A stretch of 64,000 nucleotides of DNA from Corinectria fuckeliana (GCA_019137255.1 WPDH01000200.1:62001-126000), one strand, 5' to 3'. Counted from the stretch's first letter, positions 45,554-57,189 are shown. Notes: generated from the sequence alone by a model not told the origin. Program-made: numbers and translations.

Positions 45554-46983
45554 ATGGCTGGATCCGACGATCATGGCTCGCCGTTCGGGCCTCTGATGGC
45601 TGAGCTGGCTCGCATGAGGAAGTCCAACTTGACCTCGGCGATCGAGGACGTCGACCAGGTCATTGATCTGCTCGCCGCGGCCCGGGAGCAGGTTGCCGCT
45701 GGTCAGAATTTCCCTTGCCTCTCGCCAAGTCCGTCCCGACTAACCATCGCCCCAGAACCCGACGCCCACCGAGTCGGGATGACCATGACCACTCTACAAA
45801 ACCCCGTCAAGGCCCGCTTCGAGGCAATCACGCAGGATCTGAAGGAGGTGACAAAGGCGCAAAAGGGCTTCGGAAAGGCCCTCGACAAGGTCCGTCTTTC
45901 CCAGCATTTCTCCGTCCAACTGTCGTTGATGCTAACCCCAGCCAGGCCATCCCCCACCGCGAACTGCCCATGGAGACGGACGCCATGGCCGACCACCCAG
46001 ACCTCATCAACCGCGCCATCGCCATGCATCTTCTACGTGAGGGCCAGTTCTCCGTCGCCTCAACCTTCCTCCGCGAAGCCCACGACCACCCAACCCATCG
46101 CGAACCCCGCGCCCCCTCCCATACCGACGACGACGGCGACGATAACATGGACGATGACGATGAGGACGAAGACGACATAGACGCCATAGACGCCATAGAT
46201 GCCGAAATGCACAGCCTCCACTCCGAGGACCTTCAGCATAAGTTTTCCGAGATGTATAGCATCCTCTCTCAGCTCAAGGACCGCAACCTGGTGGCCGCCA
46301 TCGAGTGGGCTCGCCTCAACAGCGCCCAGCTCGACGCCAAGGGCAGCACCCTCGAATTCGAGCTCAGCAAGCTGCAGTTCGTCTGGCTGTTCAAGGGCTC
46401 CAGTTTCAACGGGCTCCCCGACGACAGCCGCAACGGCCAGGTCGGCGCCCTCGCCTACGCCCGCGCCCACTTCGCCCGCTTCCAGGCCCGCCACCTCCGC
46501 GAGATCCAACAGCTCTGTGCGGCCATGGTCTATTCGCCCAACCTCGAAGCCTCGCCCTACCGCCACATCTTCGAGATCGACTCGGCCTTTGAGGACGTCG
46601 CCATGTCCTTTACCCGCGAGTTCTGCTCCCTCCTCGGCCTCTCTGCCGAGTCGCCTCTCTACATGGCCGTGACGGCGGGCTCCATCGCCCTGCCGCGCCT
46701 CATCAAGTACACGACTTACATGCGCGAGAAGAAGACGGAATGGACCACGGACCATGAGCTCGCCTTCGAGACGCCGCTGCCCGAGTCTATGATTTACCAC
46801 CCCATCTTCGTCTGCCCTGTCAGCAAGGAGCAGACAACCCAGGACAACCCCGCCATGATGCTGTCCTGCGGCCACGTCATCTGCTGCGAGTCCCTCCACA
46901 ACATTGCCAAAGCCTCTCGATACAAGTGCCCCTACTGCCCCACCGAGGGTCACCTGAAGGATGCCATCAAGATCAAGTTCTAG
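45554..46983 (+). CDS. RMD5: RMD5/GID2-like subunit of the GID (CTLH) E3 ubiquitin ligase
   Basis: Exons 45554-45701, 45756-45889 and 45946-46983 encode 439 residues. Both introns (54 and 56 bp) have CTAAC branch sites. Rmd5/Gid2 is the degenerate-RING subunit that pairs with Fyv10/Gid9 to ubiquitinate gluconeogenic enzymes such as fructose-1,6-bisphosphatase. A LisH motif is at about 113-138 (NRAIAMHLLREGQFSVASTF). An Asp/Glu-rich insert follows at about 150-172, then a CTLH/CRA region from about 180. The RING begins with CPVSKE (C384), where the usual second Cys is Ser, followed by SCGHVIC (C402, H404) and CPYC (C422, C425). The first intron is a multiple of three without stops, so retaining it would insert 18 residues. 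Confidence 0.93.
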
Positions 46984-47865
46984 TTTTAGTGCCCTGTCTG
47001 CATCCTTAGCACACCCTTCCGTCATTTTCACTTGCACAGGTCAGTTAGCTTGCTTGGGCTGCTTTTTGTATTCGCGGCATTCGGAACCTGGCGTTATTGG
47101 TTACATGAATGACGCAACGGCGTATCGTTCGCTTGCTTGGTGTTTCCTTTACTTGGGACGGAGAGTGGATAGTAGGAGTCTGGTTTATACTTGACAGACT
47201 TAATTGGGATGCGCCCATTGGTACCCGAGTAGAACGACATGAGTGCTTCTCTATTGAGATGGAGCCAGTCTTGCAATCAAGCGCTTTTTAATACCATGCA
47301 AACTGCTCTGCTATGCAAATTTTGACAAATGGGCACATACTACAAGCGACAAAGATTATCTACGGAATATTTAGTTTCACATATTCGTCATTGAACTATC
47401 CACGACTATCAAGCCAGGCTAAGCCTATCTACTAGGACCAACCTGCCAATTCTAGCACCTAGTCATCCATATTCAGCAGCTTCTCTTGACTGAAGAAGGG
47501 CAGTCAACTATCCAACCTCCCATTCCGGGAACCATCCAACAAAAAAAAAAAACAAGAACTCCTAGTTCTCAGTCATTCAAAGGAATGATGGCTTCTTCAA
47601 CGCCTGGTATGTGACAAACTTCACAAAGGAGATATGAAATCAAATGAAAGAAAAAAGATCCCACGTGCTGAGTGGGGGATATCGTTGGTTCGCCTTCTGC
47701 ACAAGCCCTTTCCTTGTGGCCACCGTCTGATCCGGAGCCTGCCCTGGCTGACCGGTGCCTTTAGAGGATAATTTTTAATCCCTTTCGTAAATTCGTTTCT
47801 TTGTACAATGATGGCGCCTCGAAATGATCGGGGTGTGTATGGCCATCAAGCTTGTGCCTAGCGGC
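46984..47865. other. Convergent intergenic region, AT-richer
   Basis: The 880 bp between the RMD5-like and Golgi-protein genes are AT-rich, with an A-run at about 47,540. They contain no supported gene. Confidence 0.6.
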
Positions 47866-49282
47866 TTAGTCGATTGTCATGCGGTTTGTAATCTGGGGTT
47901 TGACGTCTTGCAGGTTGATGGAGTTGAGGTCTGGCTTTTCATCGACCTTGTTCTTGGATAGCAGGTGCGGCTTCAGGCCAGCGCCAAAATTAAGCATGCA
48001 GACGATAGCATTGACGATGGTGAGGACGATGAGGAGGATTGTGATGACGGCGAACGCTGTGAGCGACTTTCGTACGGACTCGTAGCTGTCCCTAGTCCTG
48101 GGCTGGTAGATTCGAACCAACTTGAAAATGAAATAGGAGAGAGCACCGAGATAGAGAATGATGATGATGACCATGCCAGGCTTGTTCTCTCTGCGGGTGA
48201 AGACGGCGGCTGCAAGAAGAATGGCGATGGTGATGGGGATCGTGGCGATGGTCAAGGCGAACTCCGGATCATTCGTTTGAGCGACGACGACGACGAACTG
48301 AATGATGAAGCCGAGGAAGAAGAAGAAATCGAACTTCAGAAGGGCGATGTAGATCTGGACGCTGTTAATATCCCGATGGCGGTATAAAGGTTGGGGTGAA
48401 GCATGGGCTGAAGTATACCTGATAGTGGAGGAATCGCTTCTTCATGCGATAATCGGCACCGATATTCTTAAGGATGTCCCAAGCATACTCCTGGTAGATC
48501 TTCCACGAGATGAACATCATGCACACAGTGGCTAGGGCGATAATGCAAGGAATAGCAACGAGGTAGGGCCTGACGTCGCCCCAGAGCACCTTGGGGCGGA
48601 CGTCGGGCTCGAGAGCGTTGGCGTTTGAAAGAACGTCAATAGCCTCCTGAATCTGGTCAACCTGAATGGTGGTGTAGACCATAAGAGCGAGGTTGGAGAA
48701 GCAAACTCCAATGACCTGAATGGTGTTCTTCTGGCGGAGGGCATCCCAAACAATGACCAGTGTATACAAGAAACCGAAGATGAAGAGGGTCAAGAAGGTA
48801 GGGATGGTCTTGTACTGCGACTGGACCCTGTTGTCGTTGACATGAGGACCCAAGTTGGACTGAAACTTGGCAAAGACGTATCTGAGGTTGCAGGTTAGTG
48901 TTGAGATCTGTGTGAAACAAGAATGATTGAAAATGGTAACATACGCCTCAAAGCAGATGCAGAGGATGGCCTGCAACGCCGAGACGGTCATGAAGGCGGC
49001 AGGCCACCTGCGCTTGAGAAAGCCGAGGGTGTCACGGTGAGTGCTCGGCGTAGGAGCGGACGACGTCAGACCCTCTCGATAGGCGTAGCCCTGATTGTAG
49101 GCCGGGTCAACCTGATGTGCGTTGTCGGGGAAAGACGGCTGAGGAACAGGAGGCTGATCGTATGAAGGAGACAAGTCGCCGTCGCCGTACGACTGGGTGT
49201 AGTTGTGGCCGCCGTATCCATAACCGGTATCGACGCCGAGCAGCGACTTGCGCGACTCGAGTCGGGTAGCCACGCTGGACAT
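47866..49282 (-). CDS. UPF0658 family Golgi membrane protein
   Basis: Exons 49282-48945, 48881-48419 and 48354-47866 (introns 63 and 64 bp) encode 429 residues. The N-terminal ~85 residues are soluble and rich in Tyr, Pro and Gly. About eight membrane segments follow. The pattern matches the fungal UPF0658 family (fission yeast C23H3.04), whose localisation is Golgi and whose molecular function is unknown. Segments such as TIPTFLTLFIFGFLYTLVIV, WDILKNIGADYRMKKRFLHYQ and KFDFFFFLGF are characteristic. The second intron has two nearby AG sites, and only the downstream one (AG at 48356-48355) keeps the frame. The upstream GTG-led extension to 49306 has no ATG, so the ATG at 49282 is taken as the start. 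Confidence 0.93.
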
Positions 49283-50167
49283 GTGTTGACTCCGACCGGG
49301 AGTCACGGGGCGGGTTGGGTGGAGGATGGACTTGTCGTCGAAGAGCAGCCGAGGATGCCCGGAGATGACGATGATTCTAGGGTGAAAATTATGGTCGTGT
49401 CGATTCAGAGACGGTGATTGCAGGAGGAATCCCCGAGGTGTAGAGAAGTACGGTGGACGTGGACGCGCGCGTCGGTTCGCTGGTCGCTAGAGTGTGTCGA
49501 AGCCACGGGGCGCGGGGAGGAGGTAATTAATTCAAGGAGCGGAGTAAATAACGGAATAACGAAAGTCGCGAGGGAGAGGAAATCAAAAACGAGAGACGGC
49601 GAAGCTATTATTGATTGAATATGAGGTGTCGATGGAGCGCGTGAGGTGAGCGAGTAGGTGGATCAGTCTGGCTGGATGTTGGAAGTGGTATGGAGCATGG
49701 AGAATGGAGAGATGGAGAATAAAGGATGGAGGAAGAAAGAAGGTTGGATGGACGAGTCAGGGGAGAGGGAAAACGATGGAGAGAAATGTCAGAGGAGGTT
49801 TTGGTTGAGCACCGCTGAAACAGATTGGAGCGAGAGGATCAGTTGGAGAAATGGCAGGAGACTGGGTGCGACAGGGGATGCCGCCAAGCAGGGGTCACCA
49901 GAACGCCTTATAGCTAGCCTGGGGCTGACTGGCACAGTGAGCACTGAGCAGGCAGGTTTTAGCGGAGGCTGGGGCACTAAACTAATAAGAAAGTAAAAAA
50001 ACCCGACATGTTCCAGCGTGTCAGTGCCGTGGCGGATAGAACATTCAACCTTGAATACTTACTGAGCGGCGTGCTAAGTAAGTACCTTGGTGGTAGTTGG
50101 GATGAAAAGAAAGGAGAACGAGTACTTGGAGAAGCAAAAGAAAGCAAGAAAGAAAGTGAGCGCGAAT

Positions 50168-50195
50168 GATGCTGATGCTGATGCTGCTGATGCTG
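50168..50195. repeat. GATGCT tandem repeat
   Basis: Three perfect GATGCT units, a GCT, and a fourth unit. Confidence 0.85.
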
Positions 50196-51273
50196 GAATG
50201 ACTTGTGCCATAACAGGCATGCATGGGCTGTCTTCAAAGGCCTCCCAGTGGACCGACGACGGCCCTCCACTGCGGCCTCCACACCTACATAGTACATAGT
50301 AAGTGCGGGCAGAACAGCCCCCCGGAACAAGCCAGCATTCAGCCTTGGGAAGCGGAGAGGGCTGCTTGGGACGGGATGGACGGGACGAAACCTGCCTACT
50401 ACCTAGGCCTAAGTAGCCTTGCTGACAGGGAGTTAGCCAAGTTCTCGACAGTCAGGCTCACTGTGGTTTGGTAGGAAGCATCCCACTCAGATAGTTCCCA
50501 ACTGCCTGCCTTGGTAGGAACCTAGGGAGGAAGCGCGTTGGAAGTCCTTGGTGAAAACAGGACCAGTAGGACTGTGGATTGACACTTGACAGCAGCGACA
50601 GCTCCAGGTTGGGGTCGTCCACGGCGATCCCCCTTGCTCTCACCGACGCAGGTGTTGTTTTTAGCAGGTCGCAGAAGCTCCACAAGACTGCCACAGTGGA
50701 AGACTTCCATTTGGGCGTGCGGCAGTGGAGTGCATTAGCACTTTAGGTACCAACATCCTTGGAGGCTCAGCGCAAGTCAGCCGCGTTAGTGCTCCTCTAC
50801 TCGCACAAGCGGCAAGCATTGTGCTACACTAACACCTGATACCACTGGGGCTCAGCAGGTCCGCACTGCTACATTCACGCATCTTCTCCCGCACCCACAA
50901 CTTCCCATGACGGCATCCACCCCAATGTCCAGCCCGTTGGATGGAGCCAGGAGGCCTTGGCTCTGTTGCATTGTCGCAGAGCATCGAGCGACGCTGCTTT
51001 CATCTCTTACGACGATGGTTCATCATAATCAGGAAGGATGGGGATCTTGAAAGGGCTCCCAAGTGCCGACGAAGGGTCCTTATTACGAAGCGCTAAGTAG
51101 CTGCGGGCCTAGCATGGAGTACGTATTACGAACAGCCATCGCCGATCGCTCGTGGCATATCCCGTCCATCGGCAATTCCAGTCGTGGGCTGGCCGGCGGG
51201 TGGTACATGATTAGGACGGAAAGTGACGAACTGTCGGTCGATGGCCCCCAAGCCCTTGGCCGCCCTGCCGCCT

Positions 51274-51294
51274 CTTTTCTTTTCTTTTCTTTTC
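51274..51294. repeat. (CTTTT)n repeat
   Basis: Four CTTTT units in gene-free DNA. Confidence 0.85.
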
Positions 51295-52562
51295 GCAGGC
51301 CCAAAACAAACCAAGGACGGACACGCAGAACCGCATCCAGAAGATTGGCCCGTTGGCAAGTCTGCCCACCCAGTCCGGCCAAGTTGGCTGCATGGTGCTG
51401 ACAGAAGCGTGGCCCTCCTCGTATTCCATAATATTGCCAATCCGGGCCGACCGACGCACGTTGCCGATTTGCTTCCTTGCCATGGCCGGGAGGGGACACT
51501 TTCCTCTCTGCTGCACTCGACTGGACTGGCCATGTAGATGCCTATTCGTTGGCAAATGTAACGCTCTGTCCATAAATAGATAGATAGCTGCCAGTTGCCA
51601 GGTTTTGCTCGCTCGGGACTGAGGAGAGGTAACGGACGGACGGGTATGCACGTCACCTACCTGGGAACGCCATGGCCAATGCAGCTCGCTCGTACTTTTA
51701 ACGTCATCCGCGATGCCGTCTCATCTGACAAGTTCTTGCGTCTCTTGGTATCCGTAGCTACCTGGGCACAACGCGCGTAAGCCGCGATGGCCCTAGTATG
51801 AGGCGCCTTGGCGCTCTGTTAGGGAAGTATCGTTGTGCAACTTTCGATAAATAATAGCCCGACCGAGCGATTCATTTGAGCAAGATGCGCGTCTCTTTTC
51901 TTTTCCAACGGGGACCCCGAGCTCGTCATTTTTAGACCTTGCCCCCTGAAAGTATTGTGTGCGGTTGGTATCCGTGAGGGAGGCCGCCACAGCCATCAAT
52001 ACGAGCCATTCATTCATTTGTCTGTTTATCTGTGGGCTGATTTATGCATCAACTGGGGTCGTCCAGTATTGGTTCCTCAGCTCATCATCAACCGAATTTC
52101 CGAACAAAACATTCAACCCCGGTAGGACCGGTGTTGTCTACTATGTATTCGCTTGATGGTGCTTGAGTGTGGAGAGAGCAATCGTTCCGCGGTTGCAGCT
52201 GGTCTTGCGTTGATCGACCAAACTACCTTCTGGAGGATCTTTGTTTCCAATTAGTGGTCTGAGTGCAAGGGCAAATAGTAGACGTTGTACGCGTTTTAGT
52301 GAGAAACCGCGGAAAAGTAGACGTTTACCACAGGAGTTCCAGACGAGGACTGCTGTTGTTTGGTTTAATAGACCACAAATAAACCTTTTCTTGAGTACGC
52401 AACATAATCTGCGGGCTGTAGTCTTGAGCGTCGTGACATGAGCGAGCCGTTTGTAAATCCCTGGTTGGCAACCGACAGTGTAAGTTGTCGACATGCACAA
52501 ACGAGGGCATTCATAGCACCTCAGCCATACGTTGGTCGGCGTCTGAATTCCTCTGCTTCTAG

Positions 52563-52569
52563 TATAAAA
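52563..52569 (+). promoter_or_regulatory. TATA box-like element upstream of the BTB-like gene
   Basis: TATAAAA occurs 167 bp before the original ATG at 52730 and is followed by a CT-rich stretch, a typical fungal core-promoter layout. It suggests that the locus still has a promoter despite the internal stop. Confidence 0.5.
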
Positions 52570-52729
52570 CCGGCGTCCTCCCTCGCTCAAGACTCTCGCT
52601 TCTCGATCTTTTCAACTCATCCCCCATCCATCTACTCGCACCCATACTCTTATCACCCAGGAGAAATCGGAAACGGATAGCCCTGGGCAAGTCAAAGACA
52701 CTCGCACCAGGACCACTTCGTCTACCGAA

Positions 52730-53745
52730 ATGCCTCCACCTCCGCTGACTCGTCTTGATCGCCGCGGTGATCTGGTACTGCGCGTTGGCACAGATGTCGA
52801 CGACGACAATGTGCAGGATTTCCTTGTTCGCTCCGACACTTTGGGACGCTCTTCACCGGTCTAGGAGGCCATGTTGTTTGGCAAATTCAAGGAATCGAAG
52901 CCGGCCAAAGGCGGTTGGATCGTGTCGCTCCCGGAAGATGCTGCGGAACCAATGCTTGTTCTTCTGGACATCGTCCACGTCCGGACCCCTTCGGTCCCCA
53001 AACGGCCAAGCTTGTATTTGGTGTGCGAGATGGTGTTCTTGGCTGACAAGTATGACATGAAGGCTTCGTTGGCCCCTTGGGTCGACGTGTGGGCGAGCGG
53101 CGTGGAATGTCCGGATGGCAATAGCCTTCTCGGGGCGATTTTCCTGGCGTGGGAATTCGGGCACCCAGAGCTTCTCAAGACCTCCGTCGAAAAGCTGGCT
53201 CTTCGGTGTGACATCAATGAGGATGGCGTCCTCACCACACCAGAGGGCTGGGTGATTGCGGACTACCCTCACATTGGGCCGCCCGAGCTGCCCCGTATGT
53301 TAGATTGCTTCCAACTTGCTGCCGATCAGGAACTGATTGCCCTGGTACAGAGATCCTACGCAAGCTTCGCGCTGAGCTGATTCAGAACATACTCGATGCC
53401 GTCAACGCCATCATCCGCGAACAGCTCGAAGCTGGAAGTGCCTGCCGAAGAAAATGGAAGAGATGTGACGCGATGGTGTTGGGAAGCTTCTGGCGTCAGA
53501 CGGTGAAGGCCAGAGGAGCTTCCCTGCCACGATCGGCTTATGAGATAACAGAGAGCGTCAAGGCATTCGTGTCTTCCCTCGACGAAGTCGGCTCTTCAAT
53601 CGTCACCCAGAGCCAGCACAGCAAGTGCAACCCCCTCATCACAATACATGACGACCTCAAGGAGTTGGTCAGGAAGCAGAAGTTCGCGTTGGAACCCAGC
53701 CACATGGAACACATGCGGAAACAGCGCCGGCTCATTGGACTGTAA
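52730..53745 (+). pseudogene. BTB/POZ-like gene with one in-frame stop
   Basis: From the ATG at 52730 the frame reads RGDLVLRVGTDVDD and RSDTLGRSSPV, typical of the first part of fungal BTB-like domains. It then meets TAG at 52862-52864 (codon 45) and continues in the same frame with EAMLFGKFKESKPAKGG, still BTB-like. A clean 56-bp intron (53295-53350, GTATGT...TACAG) links to exon 53351-53745, giving 319 residue codons plus that stop. TAG stands where related domains usually have an aromatic residue, consistent with TGG to TAG. A shorter 272-residue product could start at the ATG at 52871, without the first strand and helix of the BTB fold. An intron ending at GTCTAG is conceivable but would remove the conserved start. 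Confidence 0.6.
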
Positions 53746-54004
53746 GGGACGTAGGGGCAGCTCTGCACACGAAAGAGTAGAGAGGAAGGGGGATCGATCC
53801 GGGAATCGGCCTGGGAGTTGTCAATCCATGGCACCCACATGATGATTTGCATATAGACTACCTATGAGTGGCAAGGAATTCAGACAAACCATCCCGGTCC
53901 GTCGTCCATTTCGTAGACTACCGGTCCTACAACGCCTATGACCCTGTTTCCAAATCCGTAACACCTCGCAGACCTGTAGATAGATGGCAAATTAACCGCC
54001 TTAT

Positions 54005-56299
54005 TTACAGAAAATCAAGATCCCAAGAACCCCATCCATACCCGAGCACTGCCCCGTCGCTCACCACGCCACCCACGTCCGTGGCGTCGAAGAAGAGAGG
54101 GTTCGTAGTCGGCTGCTGCGTCTCCATGTTGACCTGGCTGCTCACCCGCTGCACTTCCTTTGTCTCGGGCGGGTACAAGATAACCTGGAAGCACGTCGCC
54201 TTGCCCAGCATCTGCTGCATCAGCGTGCTGAAGCGGGAAATGTACGGCCTCATCGTTGCTTCGGTGCTCTGCTTCCCAGACCGCGGCGCCCCGGGAGTGG
54301 CCATGGGAAACACGGCCTGGCTGCCGAAGAAGGCCGCCATCCCGCCCGCGATGATCTCGGTGAACTGCCGGAGGATCTCGGCCGCCTGGTGGGCGATGAC
54401 CCAGCCCTTGGGGAATGCCCCGAGGACCACGATGAGGTCGGCCACCTCGTCCCGGGCGGCGAACGGAGCGGCGGCCTGCCCCTCCCACTCGGCCGTGCTG
54501 TTCGTCGCGGCGAAGTCGTGCATCAACAGCAGGCCCACGGGGAGCAGCCGACACAGCGTCACGCGGTTGAGCGGGAGCTGACGCTGCTGGAGGAGCACCG
54601 AGATGGCCTGCAGCTGCTTGCGTGCAAACTCCAGCAGCTCCTGGCGGGTGACGGCGGCGGCGGTGTTGTTGAAGTGGTTGGGGTAGTAGACGAGCACCAG
54701 CAGGTGGTAGTACTGCGAGCTGAGCCAGGTGATGCTGCTGTGGATGGGCACGTTGTCGGCGTCCATGGGCGACATGAGGCAGCCGTTGCTGTACCAGTCC
54801 TCGATCTCGGCCCGGAGGCTGCTCAGCACCGCCCGCCGGTCCGCCGGCGCCAGGGCCACGGCGTCGGCCTGCTTCCGGAGGTGCACGCTCTGGAGGATCT
54901 GCTCCTCGAGCTGCCGGAGCTGGATGATGTGGCGGCTGGTCTGCAGGTTGCGAGCGAACACGGCGCGCTCGGGGCTGGCGAACTCGTCGACCGTCAGGCC
55001 CGGCAGCGGCACGCTGGCGTTCTCGTCGGTGAGAGCCACGGGGAGGCCCTGAGACCCGGCCATCATGCGGTCCAGGACGAAGATGCTCCAGTACAGACGG
55101 TGTCGCAGCTCCTTTTCGGCCGGTAGCTGGGCCTGCTCGTCCGACAGCGGTCGCGTCAGGCCAATGACCATGGCTTGCCTCGCCGCGATGCCGACGATGG
55201 AGTACGCCGAGATGGCCGCCGGGTCGAAGAGAGAATAGAGGCCCAGCAGCACGAGGATCTGCACCGACTCGACGCCCTCGTGGCACAGGCACTCCTGGAT
55301 GATGTCCGGGTACGCCACGATGAACCGCTCCCCCGTCCCGCGCGGGACCTGCCCGGCTCGCTCCAGCGTCGTGCAGCCGATGGCCATGACGAGGTACAGC
55401 AGAGTTGCGGAAGGGTCCCGGTTCGCTTGCGAGACGTCTCCCAGCGATTCCAAGTCTCGGCGAACCTTGGCCTGGTCCACAAAGGGATAGGCCCGATTGA
55501 CGTGGCGGAAGTAGGCGTCGACGAAGCTGCTCGCGGGGATGTCGGGAGGGAGTGCATGGTGCGTGAGCAGCCGCCTCTTCTTCGTGCAGCCTCTGAAGCC
55601 CTGGTACTTGACGCTGCCTGGGTCGCTTTCGCCGATCCGTCCATCGATGCTCTGCTGGTCGCGAGCCGCACTCAACTCCATCGGGGGTGTCACCGGCCCA
55701 GGAGCCCGCGACAACGGAGACGATGCCGTCGCCGTCGCCGTCGCCGAGGGCCCGGGACCCGGCCCGCTCCGGAGGCCGGCGCCAAGGACTGCAGTCAAGT
55801 CGGCCCCGGTCTCAACGACGTCGATGCCGCCGCCGCCGCCGAGCCGCCCGGGCAAAAGCACGTTTTCGTCGATGTACCGACTGAGCCACTGGACCCGCGC
55901 CCGCAGCCGGTGGGCCTGGGCTTCGGCGCTGGCTACGGGGTTGGAGTAGGAGCAGCGCTGGCCGGCGCCGGCGCAGAGCGAGCAGACGGGAAAGGTCCGA
56001 CTGCACTTCTTCTTGAAGCTGCGGCAGCGGTCGCAGGCCGGGGGGACGGGGGGTCTGCTCCCGGCGGAACCGGAGCTGCCGCGGGACGAGGCCGACGAGA
56101 CCGCCAACGGCGGCTGTGGCTGTGGCTGTAGCTGCAACCGTAGCTGTTGCTGGGCTTGCTGCGCTCGCTGGCCCTGCATCTGCTCGGGCGACGGGTCGTT
56201 TGGAGGTGAGGCGGAGCGGGCCCGACCAGCATCCTGCGGCGACGGAGACGCCCTCCGCAGCCGGAAGCGGTGGATCGAGGCCTTCATCTCGGATGCCAT
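54005..56299 (-). CDS. Zn2Cys6 transcription factor with fungal-specific domain
   Basis: An intronless frame of 764 residues runs from the ATG at 56299. The zinc cluster is C89-C92-C99-C106-C109-C116, spacing 2-6-6-2-6, the classic Gal4-type binuclear cluster. It is preceded by a Gln-rich stretch and followed by a Gly/Ala/Pro-rich linker. The fungal-specific transcription factor domain spans roughly residues 230-600. Segments such as FVDAYFRHVNRAYPFVDQ and RHRLYWSIFVLDRMMAG place it in the fungal_trans family. An earlier in-frame ATG at 56503 would add 68 residues of unconvincing, hydrophobic-to-basic sequence, so I prefer 56299. It is divergent from the flavin monooxygenase and near the efflux pump, so it could regulate both. 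Its target is not known. Confidence 0.9.
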   Translation of the reverse strand: MASEMKASIHRFRLRRASPSPQDAGRARSASPPNDPSPEQMQGQRAQQAQQQLRLQLQPQPQPPLAVSSASSRGSSGSAGSRPPVPPACDRCRSFKKKCSRTFPVCSLCAGAGQRCSYSNPVASAEAQAHRLRARVQWLSRYIDENVLLPGRLGGGGGIDVVETGADLTAVLGAGLRSGPGPGPSATATATASSPLSRAPGPVTPPMELSAARDQQSIDGRIGESDPGSVKYQGFRGCTKKRRLLTHHALPPDIPASSFVDAYFRHVNRAYPFVDQAKVRRDLESLGDVSQANRDPSATLLYLVMAIGCTTLERAGQVPRGTGERFIVAYPDIIQECLCHEGVESVQILVLLGLYSLFDPAAISAYSIVGIAARQAMVIGLTRPLSDEQAQLPAEKELRHRLYWSIFVLDRMMAGSQGLPVALTDENASVPLPGLTVDEFASPERAVFARNLQTSRHIIQLRQLEEQILQSVHLRKQADAVALAPADRRAVLSSLRAEIEDWYSNGCLMSPMDADNVPIHSSITWLSSQYYHLLVLVYYPNHFNNTAAAVTRQELLEFARKQLQAISVLLQQRQLPLNRVTLCRLLPVGLLLMHDFAATNSTAEWEGQAAAPFAARDEVADLIVVLGAFPKGWVIAHQAAEILRQFTEIIAGGMAAFFGSQAVFPMATPGAPRSGKQSTEATMRPYISRFSTLMQQMLGKATCFQVILYPPETKEVQRVSSQVNMETQQPTTNPLFFDATDVGGVVSDGAVLGYGWGSWDLDFL

Positions 56300-57189
56300 T
56301 CTGGGCCGCCGGAGACCTGTCTCACTTCCTGCTTTGCCGTCGAGGCCCGGGGAGTTGTACGGATATGAGACAAAACCGCCTCGTAATTGATGGCAAACGA
56401 GGATGCGTCTACTTCGTGCTTGGCAGAGGAGCTGCGGATGCAAAGGAAAAAAAGCAAACACTGCGCCAATCCAGAGCACTACGCACGAAGCACCGTACAG
56501 CATGTTGCCTTCGAGGAGTCCCTGATTATCCCAGCGGCTCCGCCATGTCTAGAAGTGTGGATCAGATTGCGTGCTGCCGCAACATGGGCTGGTGGAAATG
56601 GAGTACCTTTGGACCCTTTTTTGCCGAGCTATCGACCCTGAGGCGCTTTGGCTGATAGCGACGACTGTCTAGAGTTCGGCCAAGTTCCAGCGCCCTGGAT
56701 TGTTCCTTGTTCCTCCTCTTTCCCTTATCGAGGAATCCGTTCTACAGGCCGCCGCGACTTCTCGGGTCGCCGTTGCAAGTTCGGATTGGGGAATTGTCGC
56801 GCAAGTCGGCGGAGCTCCGACATGCCCGAATCGGCGCCGGCCTCCGCGCGACCCGATGTTGCCGCAACGGGACGCAGCTCCTTGGATCCAATCAGCCCAT
56901 ACTCGGCCATGGAGTCAGGACGACGGCGAACCACGAGACAGGTTTTGCGGGATCGATCGGGTCTTCTTGTAAGCTGCCCGACGGCCACTGGCTACTTATG
57001 TGTAGACCACCCAAGTCTAGGTACGAGTGTGCCGTGTTGTAAACTGCCGAGGCCTCGTCCTTTCATGTACATGTTTGCGCAGCCGTTCTGCTGTCCCACA
57101 AATTGCGCCATCAGGTTTCCATATTCACGCAACCTCGACCTGTCCGTCTGCTGAAGAACCTCGCGACGCTTTCCCCATAGCTACCTACA
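56300..57189. promoter_or_regulatory. Divergent promoter between Zn2Cys6 regulator and monooxygenase
   Basis: In this 890-bp region CGGAGCTCCG (56810-56819) is a perfect palindrome, CGG-N4-CCG. CCGAATCGG (56826-56834) is an everted CCG-N3-CGG pair, and CCAAT lies at 56888-56892. CGG/CCG pairs are the typical targets of Zn2Cys6 proteins, so self-regulation or regulation of the monooxygenase is plausible. A 29-codon upstream frame starts near 57065 and ends at 57154, 35 bases before the monooxygenase ATG. Confidence 0.5.

Larger units (their letters stand above)
49283..52562. other. 3.3-kb intergenic region without a supported gene
   Basis: The first few hundred bases upstream of the Golgi-protein gene are purine-rich on the plus strand, as expected of a minus-strand 5' leader. 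Further on are a GATGCT repeat at 50168 and a TTTTC repeat at 51274. No frame has domain support. A 149-codon minus-strand frame at 52141-52590 is unsupported. Confidence 0.5.

Noticed and set aside
46060..47037. 325-codon minus-strand frame
   Set aside because: It is antisense to the RMD5-like gene and has no domain.
52141..52590. 149-codon minus-strand frame upstream of the BTB-like gene
   Set aside because: It overlaps the likely promoter with the TATA element and has no domain support.
54389..56131. Long plus-strand frames (245 and 318 codons) and a 425-codon minus-strand alternative frame
   Set aside because: They are shadows of the GC-rich Zn2Cys6 gene, which has a complete zinc cluster and family domain in its own frame.
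56300..56503. 68-residue N-terminal extension of the Zn2Cys6 protein from an earlier ATG
   Set aside because: The added sequence is unlike regulator N-termini, and the ATG at 56299 starts the typical basic, Ser-rich head.
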